Below are positions 1 to 5,669 of a stretch of 5,669 nt of DNA, piece by piece. Source of the DNA: an uncultured Bacteroidota bacterium (GTDB taxonomy: Bacteria > Bacteroidota > Bacteroidia > B-17B0 > Aurantibacillaceae). The DNA lies in assembly GCA_937868675.1 (NCBI GenBank), contig CALMNJ010000655.1, positions 1 through 5,669 on the forward strand. Direction: 5' to 3'. A model generated the notes under the pieces. It made no database searches. It was not told the origin of the DNA and saw only the letters and a list, made by a program, of their open reading frames with translations. How positions within the stretch are numbered: the first letter of the stretch is position 1; each line of letters starts with the position of its first letter. The position numbers and the translations under genes were made by a program.

Positions 1-1064
1 ACCGTGCGCATGTGCTTAGTGGCGGCAAACTTACCGACGAAAAAAAGGTGTTGCACCCCAACGATGATGTAAATAAATCGCAAAGCAGCAACGATACTTA
101 CCCTACAGCCATGCACATTGCGGCCTACAAACAGGTGGCCGAAATTACCATACCTGGTATGAAGAAGCTCCGTGCCACCCTTCATGCAAAAGCCGAGGAG
201 TATAAAAACATTATTAAAACAGGCCGCACCCATTTTATGGATGCAACTCCTCTCTCTTTGGGTCAGGAGTTTAGCGGTTATGTGCAGCAAATAGATAACA
301 GCATTCGCGCCCTCAACAATGCCCTTGAGGCTGTTCGCGAACTGGCACTTGGCGGAACCGCAGTTGGTACGGGTTTAAATACACCAAAAGGATACGATGT
401 ACTGGTGGCAAAAAAAATCGCCGAACTTACCGGCTGCCCCTTTATTACGGCGCCCAATAAATTTGAAGCCCTTGCGGCGCATGATGCCATGGTTGAACTC
501 AGCGGCGCCCTGAAGCGTTCTGCTGTTTCGCTCATGAAAATAGCGAACGATGTGCGCATGCTGTCCTCAGGCCCACGCTGTGGAATAGGCGAAATCATTA
601 TCCCCGACAATGAACCAGGCTCGTCCATCATGCCCGGAAAAGTAAATCCAACCCAGCCAGAGGCCATGACCATGGTGTGCGCACAGGTAATTGGCAACGA
701 TATGGCAGTGGCTGTTGGCGGCGCAACCGGACATTTCGAGCTCAACGTGTTTAAACCGGTTATTGCAGCCAATGTGCTTCAGTCGGCACGCCTAATTGGC
801 GATGCCTGCGTAAGCTTTAACGACAAATGTGCTGTTGGCATTGAACCCAACCTGCCCGTACTAAAACAACACCTTGAAAACTCACTGATGCTGGTAACCG
901 CACTGAATACACACATCGGTTACGAGAAAGCAGCAAAAATTGCCAAAACGGCTCATAAGGGTAACAAAACACTGAGGGAAGCCGCTATCGAATTAGGATA
1001 CCTTACCAATGAGCAATTTGACCAATGGGTAAAACCGGAGGATATGATTGGCAGCATGAAGTAA
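1..1064 (+). CDS. fumC: Class II fumarate hydratase (fumarase C), 5'-truncated by the window edge
   Basis: This enzyme reversibly hydrates fumarate to L-malate in the TCA cycle; the class II family consists of cytosolic, iron-independent homotetramers. The reading frame is open from base 3 with no stop, so the GTG at 12 is an internal codon and not the start. Counting the codon at 3 as residue 1, 353 residues are visible. They align with E. coli FumC at a constant offset of 111: HPND at 18-21 (E. coli 129-132, the B-site loop), SSN at 28-30 (139-141), GRTH ending at His77 (His188), and the family signature GSSIMPGKVNP at 206-216, with Ser207, Lys213 and Asn215 equivalent to Ser318, Lys324 and Asn326. 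About 111 residues are missing. The end, about residue 464 in E. coli numbering, matches the family length of 467. All visible catalytic residues are intact. Related superfamily members (aspartase, argininosuccinate lyase) are less likely, given the HPNDDVN and GRTHFMDATP context. An intrinsic terminator follows 18 bases after the stop. Confidence 0.97.
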   Translation, partial: RAHVLSGGKLTDEKKVLHPNDDVNKSQSSNDTYPTAMHIAAYKQVAEITIPGMKKLRATLHAKAEEYKNIIKTGRTHFMDATPLSLGQEFSGYVQQIDNSIRALNNALEAVRELALGGTAVGTGLNTPKGYDVLVAKKIAELTGCPFITAPNKFEALAAHDAMVELSGALKRSAVSLMKIANDVRMLSSGPRCGIGEIIIPDNEPGSSIMPGKVNPTQPEAMTMVCAQVIGNDMAVAVGGATGHFELNVFKPVIAANVLQSARLIGDACVSFNDKCAVGIEPNLPVLKQHLENSLMLVTALNTHIGYEKAAKIAKTAHKGNKTLREAAIELGYLTNEQFDQWVKPEDMIGSMK

Positions 1065-1082
1065 TTTTTAAACCACGACGGT

Positions 1083-1111
1083 AAAGCCTTCCCAACCAGG
1101 AAGGCTTTTTT
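1083..1111 (+). terminator. Rho-independent terminator after fumC
   Basis: A perfect 10-bp stem is formed by AAAGCCTTCC (1083-1092) and GGAAGGCTTT (1099-1108), with the 6-base loop CAACCA and a T run continuing to 1111. It begins 18 bases after the fumC stop codon. It should end the fumC transcript and separate it from the vWA gene. The A residues at the stem base mirror the T tract, so it could also act weakly on the minus strand, but no minus-strand gene lies on its right to need it. Confidence 0.9.
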
Positions 1112-1122
1112 ATTATTCTGAA

Positions 1123-1153
1123 TTGGAGTTTTGCGCGGTTCAAACTAACTTTT
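1123..1153 (+). promoter_or_regulatory. Candidate Bacteroidota-type promoter (TTG, 20-base spacer, TAACTTTT)
   Basis: TTG at 1123-1125 is followed 20 bases later by TAACTTTT at 1146-1153. The Bacteroidota consensus is a -33 TTG/TTTG element, a spacer of about 17-23 bases and a -7 TAnnTTTG element, so spacing fits and the -7 box differs only in its last base. It lies just after the fumC terminator and would give the vWA gene a leader of about 180 bases. Matches of this quality arise by chance in AT-rich DNA, so it is a candidate only. Confidence 0.28.
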
Positions 1154-1238
1154 CATGCAGGTAATGAGTTTAGTGAAATTTTTTTTAAATTCTGTTATGG
1201 AAAAAAGGGAAGACCGCCATCTTAATATTAAACTGGGT

Positions 1239-1246
1239 TATATTTG
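1239..1246 (+). promoter_or_regulatory. Candidate -7 element TATATTTG upstream of the vWA gene
   Basis: This is an exact match to the Bacteroidota -7 consensus TAnnTTTG, 91 bases before the vWA start codon. No TTG lies at the expected 17-23 bases upstream (the bases there read roughly GACCGCC), which weakens the call. If used, it would place the transcript start near 1252 and leave a leader of about 85 bases. It competes with the candidate at 1123-1153, and the sequence alone does not decide between them. Confidence 0.3.
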
Positions 1247-1337
1247 GTATGAATTACTTTTTAACCGGACTTATTTCGTGGCAATTTAACCCAAACCAAC
1301 GCGTTATATTTTTTAAGAACGAAACAAATTTATTAGC

Positions 1338-3335
1338 ATGAAACCACAATCCATCCTGAGATTTTTTATCCTTTTAATAATACCTTGTTTTACGGGGGCA
1401 ATGTTCGGGCAATCGCTCTCGGGCCATGTTAACAGTAATAGCGACAAAAAAAAGCTGGGCTACGCCACTGTAAATATTTATCAAAACGGCAAATTGCTTC
1501 ACAATCTCTTAACCGATGCGGAGGGCAATTTTAAAATAAAGCTTGATACAGGACTCTATCGCTGCGAAATAAGTTACGCCGGGCGCAAAACAGTTACAAA
1601 AAACATCCATGTGAAGGGCGATGAAAAAAATAGCTACGGCCTTGATGAAGATAAATCAAGCGAGTTCGTGAACTATATGGGTGTTGAAAAGGAGCTGGCA
1701 GCCCCTGCTTCTATGGCTGAACCAGAATACTCAGGGGCACCCCCAAGACTCGAGGAGATAGAAGTAAAAAGCGCTAAAATTGCAGCCAGGGGCGGAAGAT
1801 CCGAATCTTCGTCTTACGCCAAAAAGGCAATGGCGCTTGAGAGGTATGATGCCGTTGGAGCAGGTGCGGGAGATGCTTCTGGTCCGGGCACTTACAATTG
1901 GAAAAATGCCGGTGTTGCCATGCGTTACGGATACTTTTGGGGCGTTCCTTCCGACACAAGCACAGCCAAGGCAGGAAGGCTGACGGCAGGTGAGATTAAT
2001 GATTTTAGTAAATGGAACTTATGGACGGATCTGGCGGCCAATGAACTCAAAGGATATAAAGAGTTCTGGGACTTTTCGCCCGAAGGACGTTATGTGGTGC
2101 AGCTAAAAAATAATCAGCATTTGCCCATTGCCGGGGCAAAGGTGGAATTAATGAATGGTGATAAAGTACTATTTACGGCCATTAGCGACAACACAGGTAA
2201 AGCCGAATTGTGGGCGAATACAAAATACAGTGCTGTAAAAGGCGGTGCTGTTTCTGTCAAAATTAGCCATGCCGGAAAAAGCGAAACCATCCGGAATGTC
2301 AGGTCTTTTGAAAACGGGATAAACACACAGGTAATGAATACACCCTGCGAGCAACCGCAGGACGTGGATATTGCGATGGTTGTTGATGCCACAGGAAGCA
2401 TGCAGGATGAGATTGATTACCTGAAACAGGATCTGAATTCAGTAATTTATAACGCTAAAAAAATCAGCACAAAACTAAACATGCAGTTTGCCAATGTGTT
2501 TTACCGCGACACGGCCGATAGTTATGTTACCGACAAACAGAATTTCACCAATGTTCTTTCCAATGCCATCGCCTTTATAAACAAACACAACGCCGACGGA
2601 GGAGGGGATACCGAGGAGGCAGTTGAGCTGGCACTGGATTCGGCCATTAATAAACTTTCGTGGCGCAGCACGGCCCGCACAAAAATATTGTTTCTGGTGC
2701 TGGATGCGCCGCCACACAACACCGATAAGATCAGAACCAAAATGCTGAATCTGGCTTCCAAAAAAAAAAAAAAAGGTATTCGCATTGTGCCCGTGGCCGG
2801 TAGCGGCTATACCAAAAGCACCGAGTACCTCATGCGCTGCATGGCCCTTGCCACCAACGGAACATTTGTTTTTTTAACCAACCATAGCGGCATTGGCGAT
2901 TCACACATTAATCCAAGCACCGACAACTACCAGGTTGAATTGCTCAACGATTTGCTCGTTCGTATTATTAAGGCCTTTACTTACATGCCCGATTGTAAAC
3001 AGGAGGTAGCTGATCTGGGATTAAATTTACCTGACTCGGTTGTAAACGTCAGCGATTTTGTTGACAGCGCCAGTGTTTCGAACGCCACCCGCAAATTAAA
3101 ATGGCGTTTCTTTCCAAATCCATCACGTGGTATCATTCACATTGTTGCCGACCAGGAAATTAAAGATCTTTTGATCAGTGACCTCAGCGGAAAACTGTTG
3201 CACCTGATTGGAAACATTGAAGCGCATAAAGAGGTGGAGGTAAACTTAAGCCATTTGTCAGCCGGCATTTACCTGATCCGGTTCCCCATAGGCAAACAAT
3301 GGATCAGTGGAAAAATATTACTGCAGCCGCAGTAA
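1338..3335 (+). CDS. Exported vWA-domain protein with N-terminal CarboxypepD_reg-like domain and C-terminal type IX secretion sorting domain
   Basis: The exact function is not recognised; the architecture indicates a secreted or surface-attached binding protein. In order it shows a Sec signal peptide (about residues 1-24: Lys2, Arg8, then a hydrophobic core; Cys17 follows Pro16 and is not a lipobox), a carboxypeptidase-regulatory-like beta domain (about 27-95), a linker rich in Ser, Ala and Gly, a segment with LTAGEINDF (215-223), a second Ig-like beta segment (about 249-325), a vWA domain (about 343-553) and a type IX sorting domain (about 588-665) starting WRFFPNPSRG at 589-598. The vWA metal-site motif is DATGSM (350-355), a DxTxS variant. 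With GGGDTEE at 421-427 and DAPPH from Asp456 it resembles hemicentin-type vWA domains. Established knowledge: such sorting domains direct passage through the outer membrane by the Por machinery and are usually cleaved. The start is the first ATG after an in-frame TAA at 1314-1316, and the signal peptide supports it. A15 at 2760-2774 encodes Lys475-Lys479. Confidence 0.9.
   Translation: MKPQSILRFFILLIIPCFTGAMFGQSLSGHVNSNSDKKKLGYATVNIYQNGKLLHNLLTDAEGNFKIKLDTGLYRCEISYAGRKTVTKNIHVKGDEKNSYGLDEDKSSEFVNYMGVEKELAAPASMAEPEYSGAPPRLEEIEVKSAKIAARGGRSESSSYAKKAMALERYDAVGAGAGDASGPGTYNWKNAGVAMRYGYFWGVPSDTSTAKAGRLTAGEINDFSKWNLWTDLAANELKGYKEFWDFSPEGRYVVQLKNNQHLPIAGAKVELMNGDKVLFTAISDNTGKAELWANTKYSAVKGGAVSVKISHAGKSETIRNVRSFENGINTQVMNTPCEQPQDVDIAMVVDATGSMQDEIDYLKQDLNSVIYNAKKISTKLNMQFANVFYRDTADSYVTDKQNFTNVLSNAIAFINKHNADGGGDTEEAVELALDSAINKLSWRSTARTKILFLVLDAPPHNTDKIRTKMLNLASKKKKKGIRIVPVAGSGYTKSTEYLMRCMALATNGTFVFLTNHSGIGDSHINPSTDNYQVELLNDLLVRIIKAFTYMPDCKQEVADLGLNLPDSVVNVSDFVDSASVSNATRKLKWRFFPNPSRGIIHIVADQEIKDLLISDLSGKLLHLIGNIEAHKEVEVNLSHLSAGIYLIRFPIGKQWISGKILLQPQ
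2760..2774 (+). repeat. Homopolymeric A15 tract inside the vWA coding sequence
   Basis: Fifteen consecutive adenines encode five AAA lysine codons (residues 475-479), between Ser474 and Gly480 in the vWA domain. Loss of one A would give a 512-residue product ending at the TAA at 2875-2877. Gain of one A would give a 488-residue product ending at the TAG at 2801-2803. Both would lose the rest of the vWA fold and the whole sorting domain. Runs this long are prone to replication and transcription slippage. Here the frame is intact at 15. Confidence 0.97.
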
Positions 3336-3341
3336 ACCTGA

Positions 3342-4100
3342 TCAGGCTTTTTGTTTGAACTTGTTAATGGCATTTACGGTGAAGTCGCTCAGTACCAGCT
3401 TTCCGCTCATACCGGCGCGTTCAATCAGCAGTTCGTCCCAGTGTTCGGTGCCCTGCCACATTACTTTTTTGAGCATGGCCATGGCCTCGGGATTACTGCC
3501 TGATAATTTCCCTGCGAGGGAGGTGATGCCATTGTCCATTTCCTCCACGCTTGAAAAAAGCTCAGCGTAAAGTCCCTTTTCCCTGGCCCACTGGGCACTT
3601 TGCCATTCGGTGGCGTTGATTGTTAATTGACAAAACGCGGAGGTGCCAACCTTGCGTTCTACCGCCGGACCAACTACAAATGGGCCAATGCCCACAGCAA
3701 GTTCGCTCAGTTTTACCGAAGCGCCTTCAACGGCAAACGTGTAATCGGCCGCCGAGGCAATGCCAACACCGCCGCCCACGGCCTTGCCCTGCACGCGGGC
3801 AATCACAAATTTGGGAGCTTTGCGCATGGCGTTTATCACCGATGCAAATCCCGAAAAAAACTTCAGTCCCGTTTCCAGGTCTTTTATCGAAATGAGTTCG
3901 TCAAAACTGGCACCGGCGCAAAACGCTTTTTCGCCTTCGCTTTTCAAAACAATGACTTTCACCGAATCGTCCTTGCCGAGTTTTTCAACCTCCGCTGTCA
4001 GATTACGCAATTGTGTTCCGGGCATGGAGTTGCTTTGGGGATGAAAAAAAGTGATGGTGCCAACGCCCTTGGTTATTTCGGATCTTACAAACGCTTCCAT
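3342..4100 (-). CDS. Enoyl-CoA hydratase/isomerase family protein (crotonase fold)
   Basis: This is a 252-residue cytosolic crotonase-superfamily enzyme acting on acyl-CoA thioesters; the exact substrate is unknown. The two oxyanion-hole segments are visible: KAFCAGASFDEL at 58-69 and GKAVGGGVGIASAADY at 105-120. Aligned without gaps to rat mitochondrial enoyl-CoA hydratase, the second catalytic glutamate (Glu164) is kept as Glu133 in SEL, but the first (Glu144) is replaced by Gly113. A plain two-glutamate hydratase is therefore doubtful; isomerase, methylglutaconyl-CoA hydratase-like or other activity is possible. Length is typical of the family at about 255-260. The start is the first ATG after an in-frame TAA at 4124-4122, with no other start codon between and no Shine-Dalgarno sequence. 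It lies 122 bases downstream of the E2 gene on the same strand, so co-transcription is possible but the gap is long. I found no good TAnnTTTG match in that gap; TATTTTG at 4166-4160 is one base short of it. It converges on the vWA gene, with stop codons 6 bases apart. Confidence 0.92.
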   Translation of the reverse strand: MEAFVRSEITKGVGTITFFHPQSNSMPGTQLRNLTAEVEKLGKDDSVKVIVLKSEGEKAFCAGASFDELISIKDLETGLKFFSGFASVINAMRKAPKFVIARVQGKAVGGGVGIASAADYTFAVEGASVKLSELAVGIGPFVVGPAVERKVGTSAFCQLTINATEWQSAQWAREKGLYAELFSSVEEMDNGITSLAGKLSGSNPEAMAMLKKVMWQGTEHWDELLIERAGMSGKLVLSDFTVNAINKFKQKA

Positions 4101-4222
4101 AGTGTAATGTGGGATGTTAAATTAGTGATGAAAATGAAATTAAAATCAACGTGTTTCGACAAAATAGAACATGCGGTGCAAACCGGTTCATTTCAAATTC
4201 CTCACGCAGCATTTATCTGTAT

Positions 4223-5669
4223 TTAAGCCAGCATGGTTACCGGGTTCTCCAAAAATATTTTTAACGTTTGAAGAAAAGCCGCTCCGGTTGCTCCATCCAC
4301 TGTGCGGTGATCGCAGGCAAGCGTTACTTTCATTACGTTTCCCGGAACCACAGCACCGTTTTTCACCACCGGCACTTGCCTTATGGCACCAACTGAAAGT
4401 ATGCACGATTCGGGCGAGTTAATGATGGATGTAAACGATTCAATACCAAACATATCAAGATTGGAAATGGTAAAGGTGTTTCCCTCCCAGTCTGCTGGTT
4501 GCAGTTTTTTATCTTTTGCGCGTTTGCTTAAATCCTTTACTTCGCCCGAAATTTGTGTGAGCGATTTTTGATCGGCAAAGCGGATCACCGGAACCAGCAG
4601 CCCGTCTTCAACAGCAACGGCCACGCCAATATGAACGTGTGCGTATTTACGGATTTTATCGCCCATCCAACTGCTGTTTACATTGGGGTGACGGCGCAGC
4701 GCCGCAGCGCAGGCTTTAATCACCATGTCGTTGAACGAAACTTTCATATCGGGAATATTATTTATGGCAGTGCGCGAAGCAATGGCATTGTCCATGTCCA
4801 CCTCTATGGTAAGATAGTAATGCGGCGCGCCATTTTTGCTTTCGAGCAAACGGCGGGCAATGGTTTTACGCATTTGTGAAACAGGCTCATCGCTGTATGA
4901 TTCGGTGCCGGGTGTCGCAGAACCTGTTGTGCTTTTTGCCGCAGAGGCACCGCTGCCTGGTTTATAGCGTTCGATATCGTGCTTGGTAATACGGCCATTG
5001 TCGCCGCTACCCTGCACCTTGCTCAGGTCAATTCCTTTTTCGCGGGCCAGTGCTTTGGCAAGCGGCGAAGCTTTGATGCGTGCATCGCCTGAAGCTGACG
5101 AAGTAGCCGTAGCGCTTTGCGATGGTGCAGAACCAGGAGCATTGACTTTGGTGCCTGATTCGGTTTGTTGAACGGGAGTTGTGTTTGCTGCGCCTCCTTT
5201 GAGCGACCCCAAAATGGCATTCACATCTTCTCCGCCTTTTCCTAATATAGCAAGGATGCTGTCAACAGCCGCTCCTGCACCTTCTGACACGCCCTGATAA
5301 ATAAGCACCCCATCCTGAAACGATTCAAATTCCATGGTGGCCTTATCGGTTTCTATATCGGCCAGCAGGTCGCCGCTTTTTACTTTATCGCCCACCTTTT
5401 TGTGCCATTTAGCCACCACGCCTTCCGTCATGGTATCGCTTAACTTGGGCATGCGCACTACTTCAACGCCTGCTGGTATGGTGGGTGAGGCAGACGAAAC
5501 ACTTGTTGGAAATGCGGTGGGATATGCGGTAGGAAATGCTTTAACTTCTACAGAATTGCCGTTGCTGTCATTCAAAAGTCCCGAAACATTTTCGCCCTCT
5601 TTGCCTAAAATGGCAATAATGGCATCTACAGGCACTGCGCCTTTTTCGGGCACACCAATGTGAAGCAGT
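4223..5669 (-). CDS. pdhC: Pyruvate dehydrogenase complex E2, dihydrolipoamide acetyltransferase, N-terminus cut by the window edge
   Basis: E2 forms the core of the pyruvate dehydrogenase complex: its lipoyl arms carry acetyl groups from E1 to CoA, and E3 reoxidises them. The frame is open to the window edge, so the GTG at 5653 is not the start. Counting the codon at 5668 as residue 1, 481 residues are visible. They are the end of a first lipoyl domain (1-28), a Pro/Ala/Thr/Ser linker, a complete second lipoyl domain (about 67-149; lipoyl lysine Lys109 in ETDKATME, codon 5344-5342), a second Ala/Ser/Thr/Gly-rich linker, the E1/E3-binding domain (about 195-235, IKASPLAKALAREKGID onward), and the catalytic domain (about 257-481) with DHRTVDG, His454 and Asp458 being the expected active-site pair. 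The tail of lipoyl domain 1 closely resembles that of domain 2 (VDAIIAILGKEGE versus VDSILAILGKGGE). About 50 residues are missing, giving roughly 530 in all. Pyruvate rather than branched-chain specificity is inferred from the MPKLSDTMTEG lipoyl type and the two-lipoyl layout. The symbol follows common usage; aceF is equivalent. Confidence 0.95.
   Translation of the reverse strand, partial: LLHIGVPEKGAVPVDAIIAILGKEGENVSGLLNDSNGNSVEVKAFPTAYPTAFPTSVSSASPTIPAGVEVVRMPKLSDTMTEGVVAKWHKKVGDKVKSGDLLADIETDKATMEFESFQDGVLIYQGVSEGAGAAVDSILAILGKGGEDVNAILGSLKGGAANTTPVQQTESGTKVNAPGSAPSQSATATSSASGDARIKASPLAKALAREKGIDLSKVQGSGDNGRITKHDIERYKPGSGASAAKSTTGSATPGTESYSDEPVSQMRKTIARRLLESKNGAPHYYLTIEVDMDNAIASRTAINNIPDMKVSFNDMVIKACAAALRRHPNVNSSWMGDKIRKYAHVHIGVAVAVEDGLLVPVIRFADQKSLTQISGEVKDLSKRAKDKKLQPADWEGNTFTISNLDMFGIESFTSIINSPESCILSVGAIRQVPVVKNGAVVPGNVMKVTLACDHRTVDGATGAAFLQTLKIFLENPVTMLA
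5504..5539 (-). repeat. Three imperfect 12-bp tandem repeats in the E2 inter-lipoyl linker
   Basis: On the plus strand the units are TGTTGGAAATGC, GGTGGGATATGC and GGTAGGAAATGC (5504-5515, 5516-5527, 5528-5539). On the coding strand they give AFPT-AYPT-AFPT. The copy count preserves the reading frame and lies in the flexible Pro/Ala/Thr linker between the lipoyl domains, where length changes are tolerated. It looks like a short coding expansion. Confidence 0.85.

Noticed and set aside
278..772. 164-codon minus-strand ORF opposite fumC
   Set aside because: It lies wholly antisense to strongly conserved fumarase sequence, and its Ser/Thr/Ala/Pro-rich product resembles no family I recognise. 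It is a shadow of the real frame.
3337..3346. CCTGATCAGG palindrome as an intrinsic terminator for both convergent genes
   Set aside because: A self-complementary 10-mer leaves only about 3 bp of stem once a loop is allowed. The T run is short, and the stem cannot be extended cleanly on either side. It is too weak to call.
4101..4222. Promoter or small RNA in the gap between E2 and crotonase
   Set aside because: The nearest -7-like string on the minus strand (TATTTTG) lacks one base of the consensus and has no well-spaced -33 element. The small inverted repeat CGGTGCAAACCG has only a 4-bp stem and no T run.
3627..4226. 199-codon plus-strand ORF opposite the crotonase gene
   Set aside because: It is antisense to a convincing crotonase frame, its product has no recognisable domain, and it runs into the spacer and the E2 end. 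The crotonase on the minus strand explains the region.
5651..5653. GTG at 5653 as the E2 start, and GTG at 12 as the fumC start
   Set aside because: Both frames remain open to the window edges, and the upstream codons (LLHIG before the E2 GTG, RAH before the fumC GTG) fit the families. Both genes are truncated by the window.
5334..5663. 109-codon plus-strand ORF opposite the E2 lipoyl region
   Set aside because: It is antisense to the intact lipoyl domain and linker coding sequence, and its composition follows the complement of that low-complexity linker.
1..5669. Mobile element, CRISPR array, tRNA/rRNA or defence island
   Set aside because: I saw no transposase or integrase coding sequence, no spaced direct repeats, no cloverleaf-like sequence and no toxin-antitoxin or nuclease genes. 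The content is mainly housekeeping metabolism plus one secreted protein.

Overview
The window looks like the chromosome of a member of the Bacteroidota. The evidence is a secreted protein with a C-terminal type IX secretion (Por) sorting domain, a mitochondrial-type pyruvate dehydrogenase E2, no Shine-Dalgarno-like sequence before the visible starts, and AT-rich spacers with matches to the Bacteroidota promoter element TAnnTTTG. The genus cannot be read from the sequence.

Layout. (1) Positions 1-1064, plus strand: class II fumarase (fumC), lacking about its first 111 residues because the window begins inside the gene, and closed by a clear intrinsic terminator at 1083-1111. (2) Positions 1112-1337: an AT-rich spacer with two candidate promoter elements and two chance-sized small ORFs. 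(3) Positions 1338-3335, plus strand: a 665-residue exported protein with a signal peptide, a carboxypeptidase-regulatory-like beta domain, a linker, a second Ig-like segment, a hemicentin-type von Willebrand A (vWA) domain and a type IX sorting domain. Its vWA coding sequence holds an uninterrupted run of 15 adenines. (4) Positions 3342-4100, minus strand: a crotonase-fold enoyl-CoA hydratase/isomerase family protein that converges on the vWA gene with 6 bases between the stop codons. (5) Positions 4223-5669, minus strand: the dihydrolipoamide acetyltransferase (E2) subunit of pyruvate dehydrogenase, truncated at its N terminus by the window edge inside its first lipoyl domain.

How the genes relate. 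Fumarase (TCA cycle), E2 (pyruvate to acetyl-CoA) and the crotonase (acyl-CoA chemistry) are central carbon metabolism. They sit around an unrelated surface or secreted protein. The terminator after fumC and the convergent orientation mean that fumC, the vWA gene and the E2/crotonase pair are probably separate transcription units. I see no CRISPR array, transposon, tRNA, phage gene or defence cassette, and no new multi-gene system. The most interesting local signal is the A15 run: slippage by one base in either direction would truncate the vWA protein and remove its secretion signal.
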